Positions 37,043 through 45,990 of a stretch of DNA of 64,000 bases are shown here, one piece after another. Numbering within the stretch: the first letter of the stretch is position 1; each line of letters starts with the position of its first letter. The translations under genes and the position numbers were made by a program. The DNA is taken from positions 20,611 through 84,610 of the forward strand of contig NZ_NVQE01000025.1 of assembly GCF_002591975.1 (NCBI RefSeq), written 5' to 3'. The notes under the pieces are model-generated. The model searched no databases. It was not told where the DNA came from and saw only the letters and a list, made by a program, of their open reading frames with translations. Source of the DNA: Mycobacterium neglectum. Its GTDB lineage: Bacteria > Actinomycetota > Actinomycetes > Mycobacteriales > Mycobacteriaceae.

Positions 37043-38152
37043 TCAGACGATCGCGGTTGCCGGCTTTTTCGCGATGCGCGCGTTGAGCCTGGGCATGACC
37101 TCCTCGGCCAATAGCCGCATCGATTCCTTCCACGGACCGGGGTTCTCGCTGTAGTCGAATCCCAGCACCAACAGATGGCCGAATCCGCCGACCTGGTCAT
37201 AGGTGGCCTCCAGCTTGTCCACCACCGTCTCGACCGATCCGACCACGAACGTGTTCTCCGCCAGGTATTCCGGCGTGACATCGGAATCGGGCACCGAAGG
37301 GTCATGCTTGTAGAACTTCGTCATGCCCATGGTCTTGAAGGTCGGCAACACGTACTCACGCATGTTTCGCCCGAGCATGCCGTCGACGGCGTAACGGAAC
37401 GCCTTCTCGTCGGTTTCTGCCACCACGACTTCGCGCACGAGTCGCCAGTCGCGGCGATCGGGGGTGCGGCCGCTGCGTTCTGCGCCCTCGAGGACCGCGT
37501 CCCAGTGCGTGGCAACGTAGTCGGTGTTGAGGTCGAGGCTCATCGGTATATAGCCGCGTTCGCCCGCGAGTTTGAGAGTTTCGGAGCCCGCACTGAACCC
37601 GGTGACGCCGATGGGCGGGTGCGGCGCCTGAAAGGGCTTGATGTGACGGCGCATCAAACCGTCGTACATCGGTGCGATCCCGTTGGCGTTCCAGTACTTT
37701 CCGCGGTGCTCCCACGGCCCGTCCTCGGTCCAGACGCGCAACATGATCTCGAGCGCTTCGCGGGTCATCTCGCGGTGCTCACCGTTGTGGCCGTCCACAT
37801 CGAACAGCGCCCAGTCGCCTGGGATACCGCTGGCACCGACGCCGAGCATGAAGCGGCCCTGGGCAAGGTGGTCAAAGTACGCGACGCGGTGCGCCAACTC
37901 GACGGGGTGGTGGTAGGGCAGCAGGTGTGCGCCGGGTGCGACCTTGATCGTCTTCGTGCGAAGCAGCGCCTGTGCCAACAACAGGTCGGGCGCGCAGATC
38001 GGCTCCCACGGCACGGTGAAGTGCTCGCCCACCCAGGCTTCGACGTAGCCAAGTTGGTCGGCGAGCTCGATGATGTCGAGGTCCCACTGGGTGGCGTCGT
38101 ACAGGCTCCGCTCCGGCGGGTGCGCCGGCATGAGGAAAATTCCGATCTCCAT
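37043..38152 (-). CDS. LLM-class flavin-dependent monooxygenase (Rv1936-like)
   Basis: The 369-residue bacterial-luciferase-like TIM barrel (MEIGIFLMPAHPPERSL start, GEHFTVPWEPICAPDLLLA near residue 45, GVGASGIPGDW near residue 115) uses FMNH2 supplied by a flavin reductase, which is encoded further down the same operon. The ATG at 38152 has GAGAAGGG 5 nt upstream; a start at 38188 is open but unsupported. It is the first gene of the leftward operon driven from the conserved element at 38235-38344. The likely reaction is hydroxylation or Baeyer-Villiger oxidation of a lipid; the substrate is not known. Confidence 0.87.
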   Translation of the reverse strand: MEIGIFLMPAHPPERSLYDATQWDLDIIELADQLGYVEAWVGEHFTVPWEPICAPDLLLAQALLRTKTIKVAPGAHLLPYHHPVELAHRVAYFDHLAQGRFMLGVGASGIPGDWALFDVDGHNGEHREMTREALEIMLRVWTEDGPWEHRGKYWNANGIAPMYDGLMRRHIKPFQAPHPPIGVTGFSAGSETLKLAGERGYIPMSLDLNTDYVATHWDAVLEGAERSGRTPDRRDWRLVREVVVAETDEKAFRYAVDGMLGRNMREYVLPTFKTMGMTKFYKHDPSVPDSDVTPEYLAENTFVVGSVETVVDKLEATYDQVGGFGHLLVLGFDYSENPGPWKESMRLLAEEVMPRLNARIAKKPATAIV

Positions 38153-38234
38153 CTCAACCCTTCTCAAGTCGTGGCCGTGCTCGATCACATCCGCGTGGAC
38201 AAGCCTGTCCCGGGGGACCCTGCGATATCACCGC

Positions 38235-38344
38235 TGCGATGTACAACACAGTACTAGCAAGATACATCATCGAACGCAAGATGCAGTTTTCTTCGTTATT
38301 TGCCTGTTCAGGATTTCAGATACAGCGTATTGCTTATGGACATA
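38235..38344. promoter_or_regulatory. Conserved 110-bp divergent promoter/operator, copy B (probable Mce3R site)
   Basis: This is the second copy of the element at 29088-29197, here oriented left to right, so that the GTAC-N6-GTAC end faces the LLM oxygenase operon and the TATGGACATA end faces echA. The leftward promoter has -35 TTGCGT (38274-38279, minus strand), a 17-bp spacer and -10 TAGTAC (38251-38256). These are the same positions as in copy A. The GTAC pair is at 38241-38254. The constant length between blocks over 110 bp argues for two face-to-face promoters under one regulator. M. tuberculosis Mce3R is known to bind the Rv1935c-Rv1936 intergenic region, which this corresponds to. Confidence 0.78.
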
Positions 38345-38432
38345 TCGGTCTTCTGCCGCGTAATCTCGCGAACGTCATCACCCCGCGATCAAGCACCGTG
38401 CGGCCTAGTTCACTCCTGGAAGGGAGCCATCC

Positions 38433-39329
38433 GTGCCGGATTTCGACTACATCGGCTACGAGGTCATCGACGAGGGCCGGATCGCCGTCATCACGCTGGA
38501 TCGCCCGAAGCAGCGCAACGCGCAGAATCGCGGGATGCTCGTCGAGCTGGGTTCGGCGTTCGAACTCGCCGAAACGAACGACCAGGTCCGGGTGGTCCTG
38601 CTGCGGGCCGCGGGCACCTCGTTCTCCGCCGGGCACGACCTCGGCTCTTCCGACGATGTGCGCGAACGTTCGCCGGGCCCGGACCAGCATCCCTCGTACC
38701 AGTGCAACGGCGGGACATTCGGCGGAGTCGAGTCGCGCAACCGGCAGGAATGGCACTACTTCTTCGAGAACACGAAGCGATGGCGCAACCTCCGCAAGAT
38801 CACCGTCGCCGAGGTGCACGGCATGGTCCTGTCCGCAGGACTGATGCTGGCGTGGTGCTGCGATCTCATCGTCGCCGGTGAGGACACCATTTTCGCCGAT
38901 GTCGTCGGCACCCGCCTTGGCATGTGCGGGGTTGAGTACTTCGGCCATCCGTGGGAATTCGGACCACGTAAGGCGAAGGAACTCCTGCTCACCGGTGACT
39001 CTCTCGGTGCCGACGAAGCCCACGCCATCGGGATGGTGAGCAAGGTCTTTCCCAACGAAGAGCTGGCCGATCAAACCCTCGAGTTCGTCCGCCGCATCGC
39101 CAAACTGCCGACGGTGGCCGCGCTGCTCATCAAGGAGTCGGTGAACCAGACCGTCGATGCGATGGGATTCTCGACAGCACTCGACGCCTGCTTCAAGATT
39201 CATCAGCTCAACCACGCGCATTGGGGCGAGGTGACCGGCGGGGAGTTGTCCTACGGGACGGTCGACTACGGCCTCGACGACTGGCGCATCGCACCGGAGA
39301 TCCTGCCTGCGGAAAAAGGGCGGCCCTGA
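38433..39329 (+). CDS. echA13: Enoyl-CoA hydratase/isomerase, EchA13-like
   Basis: The 298-residue crotonase-fold protein has ITLDRPKQRNAQ at about residue 20, the oxyanion-hole segment FSAGHDLG near 65 and the HGMVLSAGLMLAW helix near 130. It has an insert of about 30 residues after FSAGHDLG (to WHYFFENT), like other mycobacterial EchA proteins acting on bulky substrates. It starts at a GTG with GGAAGGGA upstream. It would hydrate or isomerise an enoyl-CoA made by the FadE pair downstream. The order echA-fadE-fadE matches Rv1935c-Rv1934c-Rv1933c. Confidence 0.87.
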   Translation: MPDFDYIGYEVIDEGRIAVITLDRPKQRNAQNRGMLVELGSAFELAETNDQVRVVLLRAAGTSFSAGHDLGSSDDVRERSPGPDQHPSYQCNGGTFGGVESRNRQEWHYFFENTKRWRNLRKITVAEVHGMVLSAGLMLAWCCDLIVAGEDTIFADVVGTRLGMCGVEYFGHPWEFGPRKAKELLLTGDSLGADEAHAIGMVSKVFPNEELADQTLEFVRRIAKLPTVAALLIKESVNQTVDAMGFSTALDACFKIHQLNHAHWGEVTGGELSYGTVDYGLDDWRIAPEILPAEKGRP

Positions 39330-39333
39330 CCCG

Positions 39334-40584
39334 ATGGACATCGACTACCCGCAACAAGCGGAGGACTTCCGGATTCAAATCCGTGCGTTCCTGGCAGAGC
39401 ACCTTCCCCCAAGCTGGCCAGGAGGCGGAGCGCTGGCGCCCGACGAGCGCGAGGCATTCGCGCACCGGTGGCGCCAGATCCTCGCGGACCGCGGCCTGAT
39501 CGCCGTGTCCTGGGAGAAGCAGTACGGCGGGGCCGGTCTGTCCGTCGTCGAACAGGTGGTGCTCGCCGAGGAACTCGCCCGCGCGGGAGCGCCAGAGCCT
39601 CCCGAAAACGACCGGTTCGGCATCGAACTCATCGGCAACACGCTCATCGCACTCGGTACCGAGGAACAGAAGCGGCATTTTCTGCCGCGAATCCTGTCGG
39701 GTGAGGATCGCTGGTGCCAGGGCTTCTCAGAGCCCGAGGCGGGCTCGGATCTGGCGTCGGTACGGACCAGGGCCGTGCTCGACGGTGACGAGTGGGTGGT
39801 CAACGGCCAAAAAATCTGGACATCCGCGGGTGCGAGCGCGAACTGGATCTTCGTCTTGACGCGCACGGACCCGGATGCGGCCAAGCACAAGGGACTTTCG
39901 CTGCTCCTGGTCCCGATGGACCAATCGGGTGTCGAGGTCCGCCCGATCGTGAACGCGGCGGGACACGCCTCGTTCAGCGAGGTCTTTCTGACCGACGCGC
40001 GGACCCCTGCCGTCCACGTTGTCGGCGGGGTCGGCGGCGGATGGCCGACAGCGATGACCCTGCTCGGTTTCGAGCGCGGAGCACAGGTCACCACGGCGGC
40101 CATCGACTTCGGCAGGGACCTGAACCGGCTGATTGAGCTCGCCAGGCAGCGCGGACGGCACGAAGACCCGCACATCCGTGACGGATTGGCCTGGTGCTAT
40201 TCGCGGGTCCAGATCATGCGGTACCAGGGTTACCGCGGTTTGACGCAGCTCCTGGAGGGACGGCGGCCGGGCCCCGATGCCGCGATCAGCAAGGTCATCT
40301 GGAGCGAGTACTTCAGGCGCCACACCGAGTTGGCCGTCGAGATCCTCGGGCTCGACGCGCTCGGTCCCGAAGGACCGGGGAACGGTGCAGCGCTGATGGT
40401 TCCGGAGGCGGGTACGCCGAATACGGCGGCTTGCTGGATGGATGAGCTGCTCTACGCGCGGGCTGCGACCATTTACGCGGGGAGTTCGCAAATCCAACGC
40501 AACGTGATCGGTGAGCAGCTGCTGGGGCTCCCCAAAGAACCGCGAGCACTGGCCGGTATCGGCGGAGGGCATGGAGGGTGTTGA
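39334..40584 (+). CDS. fadE17: Acyl-CoA dehydrogenase, FadE17-like
   Basis: A 416-residue flavoprotein with the acyl-CoA dehydrogenase layout: N-terminal helices, a middle beta domain with QGFSEPEAGSDLASVRTRA and NGQKIWTSAGA (FAD contacts), and a C-terminal helical domain ending IYAGSSQIQRNVIGEQLLGLP. It lies 4 bp after echA13 and 1 bp before a second, shorter acyl-CoA dehydrogenase. Adjacent fadE pairs in mycobacteria form alpha2beta2 heterotetramers that act on steroid side chains or other bulky acyl-CoAs; that is the likely form here. Confidence 0.88.
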   Translation: MDIDYPQQAEDFRIQIRAFLAEHLPPSWPGGGALAPDEREAFAHRWRQILADRGLIAVSWEKQYGGAGLSVVEQVVLAEELARAGAPEPPENDRFGIELIGNTLIALGTEEQKRHFLPRILSGEDRWCQGFSEPEAGSDLASVRTRAVLDGDEWVVNGQKIWTSAGASANWIFVLTRTDPDAAKHKGLSLLLVPMDQSGVEVRPIVNAAGHASFSEVFLTDARTPAVHVVGGVGGGWPTAMTLLGFERGAQVTTAAIDFGRDLNRLIELARQRGRHEDPHIRDGLAWCYSRVQIMRYQGYRGLTQLLEGRRPGPDAAISKVIWSEYFRRHTELAVEILGLDALGPEGPGNGAALMVPEAGTPNTAACWMDELLYARAATIYAGSSQIQRNVIGEQLLGLPKEPRALAGIGGGHGGC

Positions 40585-40585
40585 C

Positions 40586-41671
40586 ATGGAATTCCGGTAC
40601 AGCACAGAACAAAACGACCTCCGCGAATCGCTGAGCGGATTTCTCCGCGATGCCGCCCCGCTGTCTGGGCTGCGCGCATCCGCCGGCCACGACGCAGCGC
40701 TCTGGCAACGCCTGTGCAGCGAGTTGGAGCTGGCTGGACTACACATTCCGCTCGAGTACGGCGGAGCGGGCGGCACGCTGGTCGAGTCCGCCATCGTGTT
40801 CGCCGAACTCGGCCGGGCCCTGACGCCGGTTCCCCTGGCAGCCACCACCTTCGCGATCGAAGCGGTGTTTCGCACCGGCGACGAGGAACAGCGTCGCAGG
40901 CTGCTGAAGGGAATGCTTTGCGGAGAACAGATCGGAGCGCTCGCGGTGGCGGGCCCTGACGACACCGACCCGTCGACGGCGCCGGTACGGGCCGACTGGC
41001 ACGACGGAACCGTACTCACCGGCCGGTGCGGGCCCGTTCTGCACGGTCACGTCGCGGACCTGTTCATCGTGCCCGCGGTCGCCGACGGTGCGGTCACGCT
41101 TCACGTGGTGGCGGCCGACGCCCCAGGAGTGACCGTCGTCAGCCAGCCCTCGTTCGACATCACGAGGCCGATCGCCAGGCTCGAGTTGACGCAGGCGCCC
41201 GCCGAAGCTTTGTCCGCAGGTGCACCTGACGATGTCGAACGGCTCATCGACGTCGCACGGGTGCTGCTGGCCGCCGAGATGCTCGGCGGGGCCGAAGCGT
41301 GTCTGGCCATGTCGGCGGAATACGCCTGCACCCGAAAGCAATTCGACCGGCCGATCGGCTCGTTTCAGGCGGTCAAGCACGCGTGCGCGGAGATGCTGAT
41401 CGAGATCGATGCGACCCGCGCGGCGGTGATGTATGCGGCGATGAGCGCGGCGAACGACGACGAGCTACGGATCGCCGGTCCGCTGGCGAAGGCGCAGGCC
41501 GCCGACACCTACACCCTGTGCGCAGGTTCGGCGATCCAGGTACACGGCGGTATCGCCTTCACCTGGGAACACGACCTACACCTGTATTTCCGGCGGGCCA
41601 AGACAACCCAGGCGCTCTTCGGCGGAAGCACGCACCACCGTCGACTGCTCGCCGATCGCATCGGCCTGTAG
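40586..41671 (+). CDS. fadE18: Acyl-CoA dehydrogenase, FadE18-like (partner subunit)
   Basis: A 361-residue acyl-CoA dehydrogenase homologue, shorter than FadE17 and with a less conserved middle domain (GPDDTDPSTAPVRADW replaces the usual FAD-contacting motif). The C-terminal domain keeps RKQFDRPIGSFQAVKH and the QVHGGIAFTWEHDLHLYFRR pattern. This fits the usual split of FAD and substrate sites between two chains of a heterotetramer. The ATG at 40586 is 1 bp after the fadE17 stop. Confidence 0.86.
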   Translation: MEFRYSTEQNDLRESLSGFLRDAAPLSGLRASAGHDAALWQRLCSELELAGLHIPLEYGGAGGTLVESAIVFAELGRALTPVPLAATTFAIEAVFRTGDEEQRRRLLKGMLCGEQIGALAVAGPDDTDPSTAPVRADWHDGTVLTGRCGPVLHGHVADLFIVPAVADGAVTLHVVAADAPGVTVVSQPSFDITRPIARLELTQAPAEALSAGAPDDVERLIDVARVLLAAEMLGGAEACLAMSAEYACTRKQFDRPIGSFQAVKHACAEMLIEIDATRAAVMYAAMSAANDDELRIAGPLAKAQAADTYTLCAGSAIQVHGGIAFTWEHDLHLYFRRAKTTQALFGGSTHHRRLLADRIGL

Positions 41672-41713
41672 ATCCCCCAACCGACAGTATCTTTCAACTG
41701 ACAGGAGCCAATG

Positions 41714-44700
41714 ATGACAACGCCGACCGCAACTGTCTCCCCCACTGCGGGCATCACGCTCAGCGACGTGCTGCGCAGGCATGCCCGGATCAGGCCCGAA
41801 AGGGTCGCCTTCGTCGATCCGCAACGGCGATGCACCTTCTCGGAGATGGACGAGCGGGTGACCCGGCTCGCCAACGCGCTGTCCGCCCGCGGGGTCGGCC
41901 GCGGTGATCGGGTGGCGGTCCTCGGGTACAACAGCATCGAGCTCGTCGAGTCCTGGTTCGCCGCATTGCGTCTCGGCGCCGTCGCGGTCCCCGTCAACTT
42001 CAGGATGGTCGCCGACGAGATCGCCTACGTGCTCGCAGACAGCGCCGCGGTGGCCGTGGTGGTGGACATTGCCCTCGCACCGGCAGTCGAGCAGGCGCGC
42101 ACCAAGGCGCCATCGGTGGACACCGTTATCACGATCGGCGGTGACCTGGATGACATCCTCGCCGCCTCAGACAGTGACACCGTCAATGGCACCGTCGACG
42201 TCGACACCGCCGACGAGGCACCCGCGTTCATCATGTACACGTCCGGGACAACGGGATTCCCGAAGGGCGCGGTGCTCACCCACCGCAACCTGTACCTGCA
42301 CGCCTTCAGTTCGATCGCCACCCTCGGATACCGCGACGACGACGACTGCTGGATGGCTGTGGCACCGCTCTTTCACACCGCAGGCGTATCCGGGATGCTG
42401 CCGATGTTCCTCAACGGCGGCACCGCCGTCATTCCGCCGTCGGGCGGGTTCGACCCCGCCGCCATCGTCGACATGATCGTCGACGAGCACGTCACCTCAT
42501 GCTGGATGACGCCGGCCCAGTGGCAGATCGTCTGCGCTATGCCGGATCTCGGATCCCGGGACCTGTCCAGGCTGTGCCGAGTCTGGTGGGGCGCCGCACC
42601 CGCGTCGACAACGCTGCTGCGATCGATGATCGCAGCCTTCCCACACGCCGAGATCATCGCTGCGTTCGGTCAGACCGAATGCAGTCCCATCACGTGTCTG
42701 CTCCGCGGGGAGGACGCGATCCGCAAGATCGGCTCGGTGGGTACGCCGATGCTCAACGTCGAGACCCGCATCGTGGACGACGAAATGAACGACGTCGCCC
42801 AGGGCGAGGTCGGCGAGATCGTCTATCTGGGCCCACTGGTGATGAAGGAGTACTGGGAGAAGGAGGCCGAGACGGCGGAAGCCTTCCGCGGCGGATGGTT
42901 TCATTCAGGTGACCTGGTCCGGCAGGACGAGGACGGCTACATCTATGTGGTCGATCGCAAGAAGGACGTGATCATCTCCGGTGGGGAGAACATCTACTGT
43001 GCCGAGGTGGAGAACGTTCTGGCCACCTGCGCCAAAATCGCCGAGGTCGCGATCATCGGTGTGCCCGATCCGAAATGGGGTGAAACCCCGATGGCCGTTG
43101 TGGTCCCGCGCGATCCCGCCGATCCCCCGACCATCGAAGACATCGACGCACATTGCCATCAGCACCTCGCCCGCTACAAGCACCCGCGTCGTCTCGCGAT
43201 CGTCGATGTGCTGCCGCGCAACGCCAGCGGAAAGGTGCTCAAGACCCACTTGCGGCGGGAGTACGGCGGCGGGGAGTCGTTTGCAGCCGGCCCCACCGGG
43301 ATTCCCCTGTTGGACGAGACGATCGGCGCCAACTTCGAGCGCACCGCCTCGACCTACCCCGATGCGGAGGCGCTCGTCGACGTCGCCGGCGGCCGGCGCT
43401 GGACCTACGCCGAGTTGAACGCCGAGATCGACTGCGTGGCACGTGCGCTGATGGCCAGCGGCATTGCGCCCGGGGATCGTGTGGGTATTTGGGCACCCAA
43501 CTGTCCCGAATGGACCATCCTCCAGTACGCCACGGCCAAGATCGGCGCGATTCTGGTGGCGATCAATCCCGCCTATCGCACCCACGAGCTGGCCTACGTA
43601 CTGCGTCAGTCCGGCACGCGGATGTTGGTATCGGCGACGTCGTTCAAGACCTCCGACTATCGCGGCATGGTCAGCGAGGTGGCTTCGGAGACTCCCGATG
43701 TGGCCGAGGTCGTCTTCCTGGGAAGCGGCGACTGGGACCGCCTACGGAGTCGTGCCGACCAGGTGCCTGCGGCCGCCCTGCGCGACCGGATGGCCGGCCT
43801 GCAACCCGACGATCCGATCAATATCCAATACACCTCGGGCACAACGGGTTCACCGAAGGGCGCCACCCTGTCACACCGGAACATCCTCAACAACGGCTTC
43901 TTCGTCACCGAGCTGATCAAGCTCGGCCCCGGGGAACGGCTGTGCATCCCGGTGCCCTTCTACCATTGCTTCGGCATGGTGATGGGCAACCTCGGCTGCA
44001 CCACACACGGTGCCACCATGGTGATTCCGGCGGCCGGCTTCGACCCCGGGGCGACGTTGGAATCGATCGAAAAGGAGCGCTGCACCGCACTTTACGGCGT
44101 GCCGACGATGTTCATCGCGATGCTCGGGCACCCCGACCTCGGCCGGCGAAATCTATCGTCGCTTCGCACCGGGATCATGGCGGGAGCCACCTGCCCGATG
44201 GAGCTCATGAAGCGTTGTGTCAACGAGCTGAACATGTCCGAGTTGGCGATCGCCTACGGCATGACCGAAACGTCGCCGGTGTCGTGTCAAACGCTGATCG
44301 ACGACGACCTGGACCGTCGCACCGCCACCGTCGGACGTGCGCATCCGCACGTGGAGATCAGGATCGTCGACCCCGATACCGGGAAAACCGTGAAACGCGG
44401 TGAGCCGGGCGAGTTCTGCACCAGGGGTTACTCAGTGATGCTGGGTTATTGGAATGACGACGAACGCACGCGTGAGGCCATCGACGCCGACGGCTGGATG
44501 CACACCGGTGATCTGGCGGTGATGCGGGACGACGGCTACTGCATGGTCATCGGTCGCATCAAGGACATGGTGATCCGCGGCGGTGAGAATGTGTACCCGC
44601 GTGAGGTCGAGGAGTTCCTGCACACCCACCCCGACATCGACGACGCTCAGGTGATCGGTGTGCCCGACGAAAAGTATGGCGAAGAGATCTGCGCGTGGAT

Positions 44701-44884
44701 CAGGATGCGGTCCGGTCGTACCCCGCTGGATGTCGATGCCGTGCGGGCGTTCGCATCAGGAAAACTCGCCCACTACAAGATTCCGAGGTATGTGCGCGTC
44801 GTCGATGAGTTCCCGATGACGGTGACCGGAAAGGTGCGCAAGGTCGAGATGCGGACCGAGACCGTAAGAGTTCTCGGGCTATGA
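41714..44884 (+). CDS. Two acyl-CoA synthetases fused in one chain
   Basis: A 1056-residue protein with two complete ANL-superfamily adenylating enzymes in tandem. In the first half, YTSGTTGFPKG lies near residue 175 and the C-terminal catalytic loop PRNASGKVLK near 505. The second half starts near residue 525 and has YTSGTTGSPKG near 705, the GYWND...WMHTGD hinge region, and TGKVRKVEM near the end with its catalytic Lys. There is no stop or frameshift in the join. The ATG at 41714 has AGGAG 6 nt upstream (another ATG is at 41711). It lies 42 bp after fadE18 in the same operon and probably activates fatty or steroid acids to CoA esters. Each half keeps the AMP-binding loop and Lys, so both may be active. 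Confidence 0.87.
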   Translation: MTTPTATVSPTAGITLSDVLRRHARIRPERVAFVDPQRRCTFSEMDERVTRLANALSARGVGRGDRVAVLGYNSIELVESWFAALRLGAVAVPVNFRMVADEIAYVLADSAAVAVVVDIALAPAVEQARTKAPSVDTVITIGGDLDDILAASDSDTVNGTVDVDTADEAPAFIMYTSGTTGFPKGAVLTHRNLYLHAFSSIATLGYRDDDDCWMAVAPLFHTAGVSGMLPMFLNGGTAVIPPSGGFDPAAIVDMIVDEHVTSCWMTPAQWQIVCAMPDLGSRDLSRLCRVWWGAAPASTTLLRSMIAAFPHAEIIAAFGQTECSPITCLLRGEDAIRKIGSVGTPMLNVETRIVDDEMNDVAQGEVGEIVYLGPLVMKEYWEKEAETAEAFRGGWFHSGDLVRQDEDGYIYVVDRKKDVIISGGENIYCAEVENVLATCAKIAEVAIIGVPDPKWGETPMAVVVPRDPADPPTIEDIDAHCHQHLARYKHPRRLAIVDVLPRNASGKVLKTHLRREYGGGESFAAGPTGIPLLDETIGANFERTASTYPDAEALVDVAGGRRWTYAELNAEIDCVARALMASGIAPGDRVGIWAPNCPEWTILQYATAKIGAILVAINPAYRTHELAYVLRQSGTRMLVSATSFKTSDYRGMVSEVASETPDVAEVVFLGSGDWDRLRSRADQVPAAALRDRMAGLQPDDPINIQYTSGTTGSPKGATLSHRNILNNGFFVTELIKLGPGERLCIPVPFYHCFGMVMGNLGCTTHGATMVIPAAGFDPGATLESIEKERCTALYGVPTMFIAMLGHPDLGRRNLSSLRTGIMAGATCPMELMKRCVNELNMSELAIAYGMTETSPVSCQTLIDDDLDRRTATVGRAHPHVEIRIVDPDTGKTVKRGEPGEFCTRGYSVMLGYWNDDERTREAIDADGWMHTGDLAVMRDDGYCMVIGRIKDMVIRGGENVYPREVEEFLHTHPDIDDAQVIGVPDEKYGEEICAWIRMRSGRTPLDVDAVRAFASGKLAHYKIPRYVRVVDEFPMTVTGKVRKVEMRTETVRVLGL

Positions 44885-45070
44885 GCTGCCGGCCTGACGC
44901 CAGTTCAGCGGCGCATCACGACGTTCGTGCCACCGCAGCCGAAGCATCAGCAGGCCACGGTGCGCACGCCAGCCCGCGGACAGCGGGTCACGCCAGACCG
45001 GCGCGTGGCGGTTCGGATCGGGTTCGATTCGCACGTATCCATTGTGCAGGCGATCTCGGAAGTCGGCCAT
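44879..45070 (-). CDS. Possible small hypothetical protein
   Basis: A 63-residue frame from an ATG at 45070 (MADFRDRLHNGYVRIEPD) to a stop that overlaps the synthetase gene end by 6 bp. It has a fairly normal GC-rich third-position pattern but no recognisable domain and no clear ribosome-binding site. The frame is open to an ATG at 45130, but that ATG lies inside the terminator hairpin arm and is not a sensible start. It may be only a chance frame. Confidence 0.3.
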   Translation of the reverse strand: MADFRDRLHNGYVRIEPDPNRHAPVWRDPLSAGWRAHRGLLMLRLRWHERRDAPLNWRQAGSS

Positions 45071-45121
45071 CCACCACACTGCCGCCCAGGTGAACAGCGA
45101 CCGAACGGTAAGTACGGAAAA

Positions 45122-45150
45122 GCCCCGCATACCTGGAGGTTGCGGGGCTC
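45122..45150 (-). terminator. Rho-independent terminator of the ABC transporter operon
   Basis: Perfect 9-bp arms AGCCCCGCA (45122-45130) and TGCGGGGCT (45142-45150) flank an 11-nt loop. On the minus strand the stem is followed directly by TTTT. It lies 13 bp after the ABC ATPase stop at 45163 and ends the leftward transporter transcript. It may also stop transcription coming from the synthetase operon. Confidence 0.85.
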
Positions 45151-45162
45151 ATCCGTGGTCAG

Positions 45163-45987
45163 TTATGCGTCTTTACCCCGCAATTCGTGTGACAGGGCCT
45201 CGAGCTCGTCACCGCCTGCCATCTCTTGCGTCAGGTGCTCGAGCGTGATGTCGTCGTATGAGCAATCCAGCTTCTGACGACCCCGGTTGAGCAGCACGAA
45301 GTGGTCCCCCACCATGTGCGCGTGATGGGGATTGTGTGTGATGAACACCACGCCGAAACCGGCCTCTTTGGCCGCCGTGATGTACTTCAGCACCACCCCT
45401 GACTGCTTGACGCCGAGTGCTGCCGTCGGCTCATCGAGGATCAGCACTCGCGCACCGAAGAACACGGCCCGCGCGATCGCCACACACTGACGCTGTCCAC
45501 CCGAAAGTGAGCCGATCGGCACGTCGACGTCGGGCAGTTCGATGCCCATCTTCGCAAGTTCGGACAACGTGGTGGCACGCATCGCGTTGGAGTCCAACGA
45601 GAACGGAAAGGACTTCTTCCGAAGCTCCTGGCCGAGGAAGAAGTTGCGCCACACCGGCATGAGCGGCACGACGGCCAGATTCTGATACACCGTCGCGATG
45701 CCCTTGCCCAGCGCGTCTTTGGGTGAAGCGAGGCGGGCGGGCTCACCGTCGACGAGCAGTTCGCCCTCGCTCGGCGGGTGGTACCCGGCTATGATCTTGA
45801 TCAGCGTTGACTTGCCTGCTCCGTTGTCGCCGAGGATGCCCGTCACCTCGCCGGCGTGTACCCGTAGCGAGATACCCTTCAGCGCAGTGATGTTGCCGTA
45901 CATCTTGCCGATGTTCTTCAGCTCGACCAGCGGCACCTTGCCTCCGGACGGGGCTTCTTCGACTGGTTGATCAACAGTTGCGGTCAT
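45163..45987 (-). CDS. Sugar-type ABC transporter ATP-binding protein
   Basis: The 274-residue ATPase has Walker A GDNGAGKST near residue 53, the Q-loop in VYQNLAVV, the signature LSGGQ near residue 160, Walker B VLILDEPT, and a switch His in THNPHH. It is a single-domain version of the RbsA/FrcA type. It forms an importer with the RbsC-like permease and the ribose-type binding lipoprotein encoded directly upstream. Because the operon is divergent from, and shares an operator with, the inositol catabolic genes, the substrate is most likely myo-inositol or a related cyclitol. Confidence 0.9.
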   Translation of the reverse strand: MTATVDQPVEEAPSGGKVPLVELKNIGKMYGNITALKGISLRVHAGEVTGILGDNGAGKSTLIKIIAGYHPPSEGELLVDGEPARLASPKDALGKGIATVYQNLAVVPLMPVWRNFFLGQELRKKSFPFSLDSNAMRATTLSELAKMGIELPDVDVPIGSLSGGQRQCVAIARAVFFGARVLILDEPTAALGVKQSGVVLKYITAAKEAGFGVVFITHNPHHAHMVGDHFVLLNRGRQKLDCSYDDITLEHLTQEMAGGDELEALSHELRGKDA

Positions 45988-45990
45988 GGG

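Noticed and set aside
45071..45130. Upstream extension of the small minus-strand frame to an ATG at 45130
   Set aside because: The ATG lies within the stem of the terminator at 45122-45150, so a ribosome start there is implausible.
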